Positions 18,048 to 27,181 of a stretch of 64,000 nt of DNA are shown here, piece by piece. A program made the position numbers and the translations under genes. The DNA lies in assembly GCF_008929045.1 (NCBI RefSeq), contig NZ_VFAH01000018.1, positions 51,010 to 115,009 on the forward strand, read 5' to 3'. Numbering within the stretch: the first letter of the stretch is position 1; the number at the start of each line of letters is the position of its first letter. The notes under the pieces were generated by a model. That model did not search any database. It saw nothing but the letters and a program-made list of their open reading frames with translations, and was not told where the DNA came from. Source of the DNA: Noviherbaspirillum aerium (lineage in GTDB: Bacteria > Pseudomonadota > Gammaproteobacteria > Burkholderiales > Burkholderiaceae_D).

Positions 18048-18476
18048 ATGAACGATCCCTACCATCTTCAGCGATTCGTTGCGGCCCAGGAAAGCGTCTA
18101 TGCCGATGTCCTCGAGGAATTGCGGCAGGGCCGCAAGCGCACGCACTGGATGTGGTTCATCTTCCCGCAGATTGCGGGCCTCGGACACAGCGCCATGGCG
18201 CAGAAATACGCGATCGGCTCGCTTGACGAAGCCCGTGCCTATCTCGCCCATCCGCTGCTGGGCGCGCGCCTGCGCGAATGCTGCCGGCTCGTTCTTGGCA
18301 ACAAGGGCGGATCGGTCGAGCAGCTGTTCGGTTATCCCGATCACATGAAATTCCATTCCTCGGTCACCTTGTTCGCGCGCGCAGCGGGAGAAGACGATGT
18401 ATTCGATGCATGTATTGCCGAGTTTTTCGGCGGACTCGCCGATGGCGGCACGCTGGCATTGCTGCCGCGGGCGTGA
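18048..18476 (+). CDS. DUF1810 family protein
   Basis: The 142-residue protein has the family pattern FVAAQESVYADVLEELRQG, THWMWFIFPQIAGLG, and SVEQLFGYPDHMKFHSSVTLFA, and is full length. DUF1810 proteins are small, soluble and of unknown function. A start in a good context (GGAGGCGGCAGC before the ATG) supports the call. The sialidase-like propeller gene begins 25 bases downstream, so they may share a transcript. Confidence 0.85.
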   Translation: MNDPYHLQRFVAAQESVYADVLEELRQGRKRTHWMWFIFPQIAGLGHSAMAQKYAIGSLDEARAYLAHPLLGARLRECCRLVLGNKGGSVEQLFGYPDHMKFHSSVTLFARAAGEDDVFDACIAEFFGGLADGGTLALLPRA

Positions 18477-18501
18477 GGGCAGGACCCGCAGCGCCGCCGG
18501 A

Positions 18502-19848
18502 ATGGCTGCCCTGGGCGGCATGATCGCCTGTATGGTGCTTGCCGGTGCCGCGCCGCCATCGACGGCCGCCGAGGTGGCGTGGCTGGAAGCTGTCGAAGTG
18601 GCGCAGGGAGCGGGCGAAAAGGGGCCCTGGCAGCAGAACGACTCACGCTACCGCTATGTCGACGACGCCACGGTCAGCCTGGACCCGCAAGGCGATGCCG
18701 CCGTGGCCTGGGTCGACCAGGCAGGCAAGGACGTATTCTTCCGGCGCATTCCGGCCAATGGCGGAAAACCCGGCGAAAGCATGGGCGAGCCGCTCAACAT
18801 ATCCCGCAGCGCTTCGACATTTTCCTGGCTCCCCCGGATGGAACGCGCGCCGGATGCGCAGAACACGATTTATGTGCTGTGGCAGGAAATCATATTTTCC
18901 GGCGGTTCCCATGGCGGCGACATATTGATCGCGCGGTCCGACGACAACGGCAGCTCCTTCTCGCCGCCGTTCAATGTGTCCGACTCCGTCGGCGGCGACG
19001 GCAAGGGAAGAATCAATCCGAAGGTCTGGCACAACGGCAGCCAAGACCTGGTGGCGGGACCGGGCGGCCTGCTGTACCTCGCCTGGACCGAATACGACGG
19101 CATGCTGTGGTTCAGCCGCTCGCAAGACGGCGGACGCGGCTTCAGCCGTCCTCGGCGCATTGCCGGTGGCGGGCAGGAAAAGCCCGTGCGTGCGCCGTCG
19201 CTGGCGCTCGCCGAAGACGGCACGCTGTATCTGGCATGGACCACCGGTGAAGACGATGGCGCCGATATCCAGGTGGCGAAGTCGGCCGATGGCGGCGCAT
19301 CATTCGGCACGCCAGTGGTGGTTGCGCCGACCGATCGGTATGCCGATGCGCCGAAGCTGGCCGTGGGAGCCGGCGGCGCGCTGCACCTGGCGTATGCCCA
19401 GAGCGACGGCGGTCCGTTTGGCAGGTATTCGATCCGCTACACGCAGTCTGCTGATGGCGCGCGCAGCTTCAAGCCGCCGAAGGAGATTGCCGTACCGGCG
19501 GGAGGAAGGGAGAGCATGCATTTCCCCGCATTGGCATTGGATGGCCGCGGCCGGGTGGTGGTCGTTTATGAACAGTATCCCGATGTCCGCAAGGACCCGC
19601 GCGGCCTCGGAATCGTGATATCGCCGGACGGCGGACGCAGCTTTTCCGCGCCTGCAGCAATACCGCATAGCGCCGACCCGAAAGGCGGCACCAACGGCAG
19701 CCATCAGGGCAGGCTGATGGAAAAGCTTGCCGTGGACCGCGACGGCCGCATCGCCATTGCCAATGCCAGCCTGTTGCAGGGCAGCCATAGCCGCGCATGG
19801 CTGATCCGCGGGCAGCTGGCGCCGGCCTCACGGGAATTCCAGAGGTAG
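18502..19848 (+). CDS. Exported beta-propeller with Asp-box (BNR) repeats
   Basis: The 448-residue protein starts with a short signal peptide (MAALGGMIACMVLAGAAPPS). It contains at least five Asp-box motifs of the form S-x-D-x-G-x-x-F: SDDNGSSF, SQDGGRGF, SADGGASF, SADGARSF and SPDGGRSF. This repeat builds sialidase-type six-bladed propellers. The sialidase arginine triad is not obvious, so enzymatic activity is unproven and a sugar- or protein-binding role is equally possible. The start is chosen to lie after the DUF1810 stop; ATG 18520 is an alternative. Confidence 0.78.
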   Translation: MAALGGMIACMVLAGAAPPSTAAEVAWLEAVEVAQGAGEKGPWQQNDSRYRYVDDATVSLDPQGDAAVAWVDQAGKDVFFRRIPANGGKPGESMGEPLNISRSASTFSWLPRMERAPDAQNTIYVLWQEIIFSGGSHGGDILIARSDDNGSSFSPPFNVSDSVGGDGKGRINPKVWHNGSQDLVAGPGGLLYLAWTEYDGMLWFSRSQDGGRGFSRPRRIAGGGQEKPVRAPSLALAEDGTLYLAWTTGEDDGADIQVAKSADGGASFGTPVVVAPTDRYADAPKLAVGAGGALHLAYAQSDGGPFGRYSIRYTQSADGARSFKPPKEIAVPAGGRESMHFPALALDGRGRVVVVYEQYPDVRKDPRGLGIVISPDGGRSFSAPAAIPHSADPKGGTNGSHQGRLMEKLAVDRDGRIAIANASLLQGSHSRAWLIRGQLAPASREFQR

Positions 19849-19907
19849 ACGGTAAGATCAGCGACCCGGAAAATGAACCATTTTTCGGGCCGGATCAATA
19901 AGGAGAT

Positions 19908-21026
19908 CTACACTGCGCCGTGCGCCTCGACGTACAGCGCATACAAGGAATGCGAACTCGCCATGTAGAGCCTGTTGCGCTTGGGTCCGCCGAAGGTGAG
20001 ATTGGCGCAGCGCTCGGGCAGGCGGATGAAGCCGATCGGCTTGCCGTCCTTGTCGAACACTTTCACGCCGTCGAATTCCTCGGATTTCCCAAGCGGCAGG
20101 TGGGCGCGCATGCCGCCGCCGACATCGGTCGCCTCCGGCTGGAAGGCGCCGGTGAATCCCCAGCCGCACCACAGGTTGCCGTCGCGGTCCACGCGGAAAC
20201 CGTCCAGCGCACCGGGACCATCCGCATCGATCAGCTTGGTCTTGTTGCCGACCGTGCCGTCGTCATTGACATCGAAGCTCCAGATGCTGCGATGGGGCGT
20301 ACCCTTCCACTCCACCACGTACAGTTTTTTCTCGTCCGGCGAAAAAGCCAGGCCATTCGGGTTGACCAGGTCGCGGACCACGGCGGTGATCTGCCCGTCC
20401 TTGCCGATGCGGTAAACGTTGGTCGTGTCCTGTTCCGGCTTGGCGCGCTGGCCCTCCCATTCGCCGTTGATGCCGAACAGCGGATCGGTGAACCAGATGG
20501 AATCGTCGGATTTGACGACCACATCGTTTGGCGCATTGAGACGCTTGCCTTTGAAGCGATCCGCCAGCACGGTCATCCGGCCATCCTTTTCCGTGCGCAC
20601 GACGCGGCGCGTCACCGAATGCTCGCAGCTCACGAGCCTGCCCTGGCGGTCGCGCGTATTGCCATTGGCGTAATTCACGTTTTCCTTGTGCACCGAAAAC
20701 TTGTTGGTCGCTTCATCGAACTTCATCAGGCGATTGTTCGGTATGTCGCTCAGGAGCAGGTAGCCCGGCTTGCCAGGCGTCGCGTTCGGAAAATATGCCG
20801 GTCCTTCGGCCCAGCGCATGCCGGTGCCGAGCTGTTCGACAGTGCTGCTGTAGATCCGGTATTTCGCGAAACTCGGATCAAGAATGAGGACCGCAGGATC
20901 GGGATAGCGCTGATTCGGCTTGAACTCGAAAGATTGCGAAAGGGCGCTGCCGCCGATGGCCAGCAATCCGGTGCCGGAAGCTGCCTTGAGAAAACTGCGA
21001 CGCTTGCTGTTCAAGCTGCTGGTCAT
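19908..21026 (-). CDS. Tat-exported SMP-30/gluconolactonase-like protein
   Basis: The 372-residue protein starts with a twin-arginine signal (KRRSFLKAASGTG) and continues with a six-bladed propeller typical of the SMP-30/gluconolactonase/LRE family (WAEGPAYFP, NDVVVKSDDSIWFTDPLFG, NPNGLAFSPDEKKLYVVEW, DGFRVDRDGNLWCG). Family members hydrolyse lactones in a metal-dependent way. ATG 21026 has AGGAG 7 bases upstream. Periplasmic location follows from the Tat signal. The substrate is not evident; no sugar-acid pathway genes are adjacent. Confidence 0.87.
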   Translation of the reverse strand: MTSSLNSKRRSFLKAASGTGLLAIGGSALSQSFEFKPNQRYPDPAVLILDPSFAKYRIYSSTVEQLGTGMRWAEGPAYFPNATPGKPGYLLLSDIPNNRLMKFDEATNKFSVHKENVNYANGNTRDRQGRLVSCEHSVTRRVVRTEKDGRMTVLADRFKGKRLNAPNDVVVKSDDSIWFTDPLFGINGEWEGQRAKPEQDTTNVYRIGKDGQITAVVRDLVNPNGLAFSPDEKKLYVVEWKGTPHRSIWSFDVNDDGTVGNKTKLIDADGPGALDGFRVDRDGNLWCGWGFTGAFQPEATDVGGGMRAHLPLGKSEEFDGVKVFDKDGKPIGFIRLPERCANLTFGGPKRNRLYMASSHSLYALYVEAHGAV

Positions 21027-21356
21027 GCCTTGTCTCCTTGTTGGACGGACGAATGAATGAGTGCTGTGGTGGCGCATGGCGGTGGCAATGTCATCGATAT
21101 CACGAGTGCGGAAATCACGGCGGGAGCAGCAGGACCCTGAGAGCAAAACCGGAAGTTCAGGTCGCTGGTACGGCAGGCATGCGCTGTTGATTTCTTACAG
21201 ATGGTAGCGCTACCAAAATGTGGTGTCAATGACACTTGTCCTTCTTGCAGGATTTCCATCCTTGCAAAATGTTTCGACAATGCACGAGAGGAAGCCGCGA
21301 TTTGCCGCCGGGGCTGCCGTGCGCCGGCGGGTAGCGTCATGCGAGAGCAGGTCGCT

Positions 21357-22400
21357 TCAGCTTCGCTCCGACAGGCGCCGGACCATCACCGGCCGGGGCT
21401 TCAAGGCCTCTGCGCGCGCTCTCAGTTGCCCGCAGCCGCCATCCACTTCCTGAGCGGCGGAGTCGCGCAGCTTGGTAAGCACGCCGTGGCGATGCAGCCA
21501 GCGGGCGATGTCGCGTGCCTTGTCCCATGAGGGGCGCTTGAAAGGAAGGCCGGGATTGGTGTTGTAGGGGATCATGTTGAGGACGGCGAATTTCCCCTTG
21601 AGCAGGGCAACAATGCCGTGCAGCTCGTCTTCGCCGTCATTGACGCCTTCCAGCAGGGTCCATTGATACTGGACCGGATAATCGGTCGAGCGGCCATATT
21701 CCTCGCTCAGCTCCACCAGTTCCCTCGGCGTCAGGCGCGGCGCCCGCGGCAGCAGCCGCTGCCGCAGGTCTGGCCTGGTCGTGTGCAGCGACAGCGCCAG
21801 CGCCGGCTTGACCGGCCCTTGCGGCAGCCTTTCGAAGACGCGCGGATCACCGACCGTCGAAAACACCAGGTTCTTGTGTCCGACATTGCCCTCGGTGCCG
21901 AGCAGCTCGATGGCCTCCATCACGTTGTCGAGGTTATGCGCCGGCTCGCCCATGCCCATGAACACCACCTTCTTTACCGCGCGCTGGGTGCGCGCCAGCG
22001 CCACCTGAGCGAGAATTTCGCCGCTGGTCAGCTGGCGCAGCAGGCCGTCGCGTCCTGTCATGCAGAACTGGCAGCCGACCGCGCAGCCGAGCTGGCTGGA
22101 AACGCACAGTCCGCCGCGCGGCAGCAGCACGCTTTCGGCGGTCTGCCCGTCCGCCAGCCCGACCAGCAGGCGCGCCGAACCGTCGTCCGCCGGATGGGTC
22201 GAGAGCAGGCGTGCCATGCCGCGCAGTTCGGCATCGAGTTGCGGCAATGCATCGCGCACCGGCTGCGGCAGGAAATCCTTCGGCCGCCGGCGGCCGTGAT
22301 CATAGGGCCGCGCCTGCAGCCAGTCGCGCAGGACGCGTTGTTCATGGGTAGGCTTGGCGCCTAGCGCGCGAAGACGCTCGCGGATATGTTGAATTTGCAT
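21357..22400 (-). CDS. RlmN-like radical SAM RNA methyltransferase
   Basis: The 347-residue protein has the radical SAM cluster motif CAVGCQFCMT, the FMGMGEPAHNLDNV segment and the distal catalytic cysteine region EVDGGCGQLR. These define the RlmN/Cfr group, which methylates C2 (RlmN) or C8 (Cfr) of A2503 in 23S rRNA. The sequence differs from standard RlmN in its short N-terminal domain and the divergent ending, and may be a second paralogue rather than the housekeeping enzyme. The start is uncertain: ATG 22400 (MQIQHIRERL) lacks a clear ribosome-binding site, while TTG 22439 has GGAG 10 bases upstream. Confidence 0.85.
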   Translation of the reverse strand: MQIQHIRERLRALGAKPTHEQRVLRDWLQARPYDHGRRRPKDFLPQPVRDALPQLDAELRGMARLLSTHPADDGSARLLVGLADGQTAESVLLPRGGLCVSSQLGCAVGCQFCMTGRDGLLRQLTSGEILAQVALARTQRAVKKVVFMGMGEPAHNLDNVMEAIELLGTEGNVGHKNLVFSTVGDPRVFERLPQGPVKPALALSLHTTRPDLRQRLLPRAPRLTPRELVELSEEYGRSTDYPVQYQWTLLEGVNDGEDELHGIVALLKGKFAVLNMIPYNTNPGLPFKRPSWDKARDIARWLHRHGVLTKLRDSAAQEVDGGCGQLRARAEALKPRPVMVRRLSERS

Positions 22401-22478
22401 GAGGGAGGCGGCGTTCTTCCGAGGTGCGCCGAAAAGCAATCCGGCATTCTCCGCCTTTACAGGACATTTTCAAAGGCG

Positions 22479-22512
22479 AAAAAAAACCCGCAGGCTTTGC
22501 AGCTTGCGGGTT
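22479..22512 (-). terminator. Rho-independent terminator of the dctBD-type operon
   Basis: On the minus strand a stem AACCCGCAAGC / GCCTGCGGGTT (plus-strand 22485-22512) is followed by a run of eight T. It lies downstream of the response-regulator gene and before the RlmN-like gene, so the two are likely separate transcripts. Confidence 0.8.
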
Positions 22513-22648
22513 CAATCCAATTCAAGAAGAGTTGGAGGAGACAGGTGCTACTTTACTGCGCCGCATCATAGTTGTCCTCTTTATTTTCGTAATAAGAGCT
22601 ATACATTTTGGTTATATGAGCCGATTGCATGCCGGCGGCTCGGAATGG

Positions 22649-23992
22649 TCATTCACGATCGACTGCCCGGCCAAGGCCGAGGTTGTGCTTTTTCAGCTTG
22701 TCGTACAGGGTTTTCTTGGGTATGCCAAGGTGTGCCGCAGCGATGGCGACGTTTCCCTCGTGCGCAGTCAATGCCTGCGTGATCAGCAGGCGCTCGTAGG
22801 CATCGATCTGTTGCGGCAGCGTCAGCGTGCCGGCATCATTCGCGTGCGGCATGATCCCATCGCGTTCGATCACGCCGAGCACCAGCCTGTCGGCGAAATT
22901 GCGCAGTTCGCGCACATTTCCAGGCCACTCCCGCGTTTGCCATTGCGCGATCTCGGCCGCGTTCCACACCGGCACGGGGCGCTGGAAACGCAGGGCCGCG
23001 CCTTCCAGGAAATGGGCGAGCAGCAAGGGTATGTCTTCGCGCCGTTCCGCGAGGCGCGGCAAGTCGATGCTGACCACGCCGATGCGGTAGTACAGATCCT
23101 CGCGAAACCTTCCTTCCGCGCTGAGCGCCAGCAGATCCGCCTTGCTGGCCGCGATCACGCGGCAATCGATGTCGATCGGAACATTGGCGCCGAGGCGCTC
23201 CAGCTTCCGCTCCTGAAGCACGCGCAGCAGTTTCACCTGCAGCGGCAGGGGCATGGTCTCGATCTCGTCGAGGAAGACGGTGCCGCCGTTCGCATACTCG
23301 AGCTTGCCGATGCGGCGCTTCTGGGCGCTGGTGAAAGCGCCGGCTTCATGGCCGAAGATCTCGCTCTCGAAAACCGTCTCGGGAAGGGCGCCGCAATTGA
23401 GCGCGACGAACGGCCCCTTGCGTCCGCTGGCTGCATGCAATTGCCGCGCAACCACTTCCTTGCCGGTACCGGTCTGGCCGTTGATCAGGACGTCGACCGT
23501 GGTGGGACCGATCGACCGGATCAGCATGCGCACCTTCTCGATGGCGGGCGACTCGCCGATGAGCCCCGGCATGTCGGGGTGGGCCGTCCAGGCCGCCTTC
23601 AGCCGCCGGTTCTCCAGCACGAGGCGTCGCTTCTCCTGCGCGCGCCGCACGCTGTCCATCAGCCGTTCCGCGGCAAAAGGCTTCTCGACGAAATCGTAGG
23701 CGCCCGCGCGCATCGCTTCGACCGCCATCTCGACATCGCCATGGCCGGTGATGATGATGACCGGCAGATCGGCATCGATGGAGGCAAGCTGCCTGAGCAG
23801 GTCGAGCCCGGAACGGCCGGGCAATCTGACGTCCGTGATCACTACGCCGGGGAAGTCGGGCGGCATGGCGGACAAGGCCTGCTCCGCGTCCGCGAAATCC
23901 CGTACCCGGAAGCCGCCGAGTTCCAGCGTCTGCATGGTGGCGAGGCGCACCGATTGTTCATCCTCTACGAGGATCGCTTCAAGCACTGACAA
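22649..23992 (-). CDS. dctD: Sigma-54-dependent response regulator, DctD-like
   Basis: The 447-residue NtrC-class activator has a receiver domain with phospho-acceptor D54 (ITDVRLPG), an AAA+ domain with Walker A GQTGTGKE 172-179, the sigma-54 contact loop GAFTSA 218-223 (a Gly-to-Ser variant of GAFTGA) and Walker B GGTVFLDEIE, then a Fis-type DNA-binding domain (VAIAAAHLGIPKKTLYDKL). It overlaps the start of its sensor kinase partner by 14 bases, a DctBD arrangement. The divergent Bug receptor gene has a sigma-54 promoter, making it the likely target. The symbol follows family resemblance; the ligand may not be a C4-dicarboxylate. Confidence 0.88.
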   Translation of the reverse strand: MSVLEAILVEDEQSVRLATMQTLELGGFRVRDFADAEQALSAMPPDFPGVVITDVRLPGRSGLDLLRQLASIDADLPVIIITGHGDVEMAVEAMRAGAYDFVEKPFAAERLMDSVRRAQEKRRLVLENRRLKAAWTAHPDMPGLIGESPAIEKVRMLIRSIGPTTVDVLINGQTGTGKEVVARQLHAASGRKGPFVALNCGALPETVFESEIFGHEAGAFTSAQKRRIGKLEYANGGTVFLDEIETMPLPLQVKLLRVLQERKLERLGANVPIDIDCRVIAASKADLLALSAEGRFREDLYYRIGVVSIDLPRLAERREDIPLLLAHFLEGAALRFQRPVPVWNAAEIAQWQTREWPGNVRELRNFADRLVLGVIERDGIMPHANDAGTLTLPQQIDAYERLLITQALTAHEGNVAIAAAHLGIPKKTLYDKLKKHNLGLGRAVDRE

Positions 23993-25817
23993 GTTGGCTC
24001 CCGTCCTGACGTGATGTCGATGATTGCAGCGGCAGGCGCAGGATGAACTCGGCGCCGCCCTCGCTGCGATTGTGCGCGCTCAACTGCCCGTTCATCGCCT
24101 GCACGATGGACGAAGAGATGGCAAGGCCGAGTCCGAGCCCCTTGCCGGAAGGCTTGGTGGTGAAGAACGGTTCGAACAGATGCGCAACCGCATCGGCGGC
24201 GATGCCATGACCGGAATCGCGGATGCGCACCACGGCTTCGTCTCCTTCGCGGCGCAGGCTCACCGAGATATGCCGCTGCCCTGCTTCATCCAGCGCGTCC
24301 ACCGCATCGAGCGCATTGCGCAGGAGATTGATCAATACCTGCTCCGTCCTCACCATGTCGCCGGAAACGGCGACGCCCTCGGCAATGTCGGTCTCCAGGC
24401 TGGCATCGAGACGCCTGAACTCCGTCTCCAGCAGCATGATCGATGCCTCGATCGCGCGGCCCAGGTCGACGCGCGCCACCTTGTTCTGGCTCTTGCGGGC
24501 AAAGCCCTTCAGCTGGCCGATGATGGAGCCCATCCGCGCGCTGGCGGCGCTGATATGCCCCAGGTTGTCCTGCGCCTTGTCCGGCTGTCCGCGGGTGAGG
24601 AACGTCACGGCGTTGTCGGCGAAAGTGCGGATCGCCGCCAGCGGCTGGTTCAATTCATGCGTAATGCCCGCCGCCATCTGTCCCAGCATGGCCAGCTTGC
24701 CGGCCTGTACCAGTTCATCCTGCGTGCTGCGCAGCAGCTGCTCGGTTTCCTGCAGCTTCGCATACTTGTCTTCCAGGTGGCGGTTCGCTTCCAGCAGTTC
24801 CGCAGTGCGCTGGCCGATCCGGCGTTCCAGTTCTTCGGCCGCCTGCTGCAGCGCGCGGCGCGATTCAAGCCGTTCCTCGATGCGGCGCCGGCGCTGGTGC
24901 ATCGCCAGCAGGGAAATGGCGGCAAGCCCGATCACCAGCGCGGCGGACAATGCGGCATACATGGCGGCGCGCTGTATGCGCGCCATGGACGGAAACAGCA
25001 TCAGCTGCCATTGAAGGCGGCCGACATGCTTGCCTACGTAGGGGCCGAAACCGGCTGAATCGGCTTTGGGGAGCGAGGAAATCGCGGCAATCGACTTTTC
25101 CGCGTACTGCTTCGTGTCCGCCAGCGCGAGTTGCGCAGCGTCGTTCAGCGGCTCGATGCTGTGATAGCGCCAGGCTTCCCTGTTGCTCAGAAAGACGACG
25201 CCGCTGCGGTCCGCCAATGCGATCGGATCTTCGCTGCTGCGCCAGGTCTGCTCGAATTCGGCCAGGCTGATCTTGACCGCGATGACGCCGATCGGCGTGC
25301 CGGAGCGCACCGCCGGCGCGGCGTACACCGGCTGGGCAATGAAATACCCGGGTTCGCTGGTGGCGTTCCCGATGCCGTAGAAATGCCCCGAATCGCCCGC
25401 GAACGCGTTCTGGAAATACGGGCGGAAGGCGAAGTTGCGGCCGATGAAGGTCAGCGGCTGGTTCCAGTTGCTGGCGGCCAGTGTATGCCCTTCGCGGTCC
25501 ATCAGGTAAATGGCGCTGACCTTGGCTTGCCGCTGTATCGCCTCCAGCGTCGCGTTCAGGGCGAACAAGGTCGGCGAGGAGTCCGGGTGCTGCAGCGCCT
25601 TGATGACATCCGGATGGAAGCTCAGGGTGAAGGGCAGGGTTTCGTAGCGTTCCAGCAGCGACTCAAGATCCACGGCGATCATTCGCAACTGCCGTTCGGC
25701 CGTCGCATGCACATCATCGGCCGCTCTTTTCTGGGCCGTCAGATATACGGCCCAGATCAGCATGCCGGCGGCAATCACGGCAAGCGCGATCAGCACTTTG
25801 GGTTTGGCGAATCTCAT
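23979..25817 (-). CDS. dctB: Sensor histidine kinase, DctB-like
   Basis: The 612-residue kinase has helix 1 at about 8-27 and a periplasmic double-CACHE/PAS-like sensor (SAIYLMDREGHTLAASNW, FAFRPYFQNAFAG, GYFIAQPVYA). Helix 2 lies near 285-305, followed by a coiled coil, the H-box (AGITHELNQPLAAIRTFAD), N-box (LLRNALDAVD) and G-boxes (GHGIAADAV, GKGLGLGLAIS). This matches the DctB class, which senses organic acids. ATG 25817 fits the first helix but has no clear ribosome-binding site. It is transcribed divergently from the Bug receptor, so both sides probably concern uptake of the same organic acid. Confidence 0.88.
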   Translation of the reverse strand: MRFAKPKVLIALAVIAAGMLIWAVYLTAQKRAADDVHATAERQLRMIAVDLESLLERYETLPFTLSFHPDVIKALQHPDSSPTLFALNATLEAIQRQAKVSAIYLMDREGHTLAASNWNQPLTFIGRNFAFRPYFQNAFAGDSGHFYGIGNATSEPGYFIAQPVYAAPAVRSGTPIGVIAVKISLAEFEQTWRSSEDPIALADRSGVVFLSNREAWRYHSIEPLNDAAQLALADTKQYAEKSIAAISSLPKADSAGFGPYVGKHVGRLQWQLMLFPSMARIQRAAMYAALSAALVIGLAAISLLAMHQRRRRIEERLESRRALQQAAEELERRIGQRTAELLEANRHLEDKYAKLQETEQLLRSTQDELVQAGKLAMLGQMAAGITHELNQPLAAIRTFADNAVTFLTRGQPDKAQDNLGHISAASARMGSIIGQLKGFARKSQNKVARVDLGRAIEASIMLLETEFRRLDASLETDIAEGVAVSGDMVRTEQVLINLLRNALDAVDALDEAGQRHISVSLRREGDEAVVRIRDSGHGIAADAVAHLFEPFFTTKPSGKGLGLGLAISSSIVQAMNGQLSAHNRSEGGAEFILRLPLQSSTSRQDGSQLVSA

Positions 25818-25994
25818 AAATGGTCGGATGCGTTGCCGTCCGGCTTGGGATGATGACGGTCCGCCAGGCGGAAAGCAGGGCGGCAGGGAAAACAATACTA
25901 GCCGATTTTGGGAGGCTTCCGCACATGGCGTTTACACCGGATCGGATGCGCAGACCCGGTCATGCGGATTCCCGGAAAAGCGGCTGTCCGGCTT

Positions 25995-26008
25995 TGCGGA
26001 TAGCCGCA
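25995..26008. promoter_or_regulatory. Candidate DctD-type upstream activator site
   Basis: A perfect 5-4-5 palindrome TGCGG-ATAG-CCGCA is centred about 82 bases before the -24 box of the sigma-54 promoter at 26082. Its size and position are typical of enhancer sites for NtrC-class activators. Assignment to the adjacent regulator is inference. Confidence 0.4.
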
Positions 26009-26081
26009 CGCGCTTGCTGCGGCAAGTCTGCCGGCGGCATCAAATGACGTGCAAAATCAAGGGCTTGGAATTTCAGGCAAG

Positions 26082-26098
26082 CTGGCATGAAGCATGCA
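26082..26098 (+). promoter_or_regulatory. Sigma-54 (-24/-12) promoter of the Bug receptor gene
   Basis: The sequence CTGGCATGAAGCATGCA matches the -24/-12 consensus YTGGCACGNNNNTTGCW with two mismatches. GG (26084-26085) and GC (26096-26097) are separated by exactly 10 bases. It reads toward the receptor gene, 76 bases upstream of its ATG, and faces a sigma-54 activator gene. Confidence 0.65.
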
Positions 26099-26173
26099 AA
26101 AGAGGGCGCGCAACGTTGGGCACATGCTGTTCACCATCTATTAGATGCCCGCTGCAATTCACCAGGAGAGAAA

Positions 26174-27160
26174 ATGAGACTCAAACCCTTTGCGCTGCTG
26201 CTTGCGGCAGGATTTGCCTTCGCCGCCCATACCCAGGCCCAGGCCCAGAACGACGCTTATCCGAAGAAACCCATCACGCTGATCGTTCCATTTGCCCCCG
26301 GCGGCACCACCGACATCGTCGCCCGCGTCGTGGCCGACAGGATGGGCAAGGAACTGGGGCAGGCGGTGGTTGTCGAGAATCGTGGCGGTGGCGGCGGAAG
26401 CATCGGCGCAACGGCCGTTTCAAGGGCGGAGCCGGATGGCTATACCCTGGGCATTTCCACCGTATCGACGCATGCGGTGAACCCGGCCTGCAATCCGAAG
26501 CTCAGCTACGATCCTCTCAGCGGATTCACGCCCGTGACCAACCTGGCGCGCACGGCGAACGTATTGACGGTGAATCAAAAGGCCGGAATCGAAGACGTCA
26601 AGCAGTTGCTTGAACAGCTCAAGAAGAATCCGGGGAAAATGACCTATGCCACTTCCGGCACCTGCACCATCCAGCACATGCTTGGCGAACAGTTCAAGGT
26701 ATCGACCGGGACTTTCATTCTGCATGTGCCTTACCGCGGCGCCGGTCCGGCGCTGAATGATCTGCTTGGCGGCCAGGTCGACATGATGTTCGACAACCTG
26801 CCTTCCTCGCTGTCGCATATCACCGGCGGCAAGCTGCGTCCGCTTGCCGTCTCCTGGTCCAAGCGCCTCGATGTACTGCCGAATGTGCCGACTTTTGCCG
26901 AGCTCGGCCTGAAACAGGTGAACGATCCCGCCTGGTATGGCCTGGTGGCGCCGCCCAAGACGCCCGACGACATCGTCAAAAAGCTGCATGCGGCCGTGGT
27001 GAAGGTGCTTGCCATTCCCGAGGTGCGCGAGCGGCTGAAAGCCAGCGGCGCGGAGCCGGTGGGGAATACTCCGGCCGAACATGCCGCCGAAATCAAGACG
27101 GAGCTGGAAAAAATGAAGAGCCTCGTGAAACGGCAGGGCATCAAGCTTAATGAAAGCTGA
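26174..27160 (+). CDS. Bug-family (TctC-like) periplasmic solute receptor
   Basis: The 328-residue binding protein has a signal peptide (FALLLAAGFAFAAHTQAQA), then the family opening YPKKPITLIVPFAPGGTTDIVAR and the later HVPYRGAGPALNDLLGGQVD. Bug receptors feed tripartite tricarboxylate transporters or act as orphan sensors. AGGAG lies 6 bases before ATG 26174. No TctA/TctB membrane partner is adjacent, so it is an orphan receptor. A sigma-54 promoter and the divergent DctBD-like pair point to induction by its ligand. Among the three Bug proteins in this window this is the only one with a two-component neighbour. Confidence 0.9.
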   Translation: MRLKPFALLLAAGFAFAAHTQAQAQNDAYPKKPITLIVPFAPGGTTDIVARVVADRMGKELGQAVVVENRGGGGGSIGATAVSRAEPDGYTLGISTVSTHAVNPACNPKLSYDPLSGFTPVTNLARTANVLTVNQKAGIEDVKQLLEQLKKNPGKMTYATSGTCTIQHMLGEQFKVSTGTFILHVPYRGAGPALNDLLGGQVDMMFDNLPSSLSHITGGKLRPLAVSWSKRLDVLPNVPTFAELGLKQVNDPAWYGLVAPPKTPDDIVKKLHAAVVKVLAIPEVRERLKASGAEPVGNTPAEHAAEIKTELEKMKSLVKRQGIKLNES

Positions 27161-27181
27161 TGCGTTGATCGTCCATCTGTT

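Noticed and set aside
22424..23989. 521-residue frame antisense to the response regulator
   Set aside because: Sense frame has receiver, AAA+ and Fis domains; the antisense product is not recognisable.
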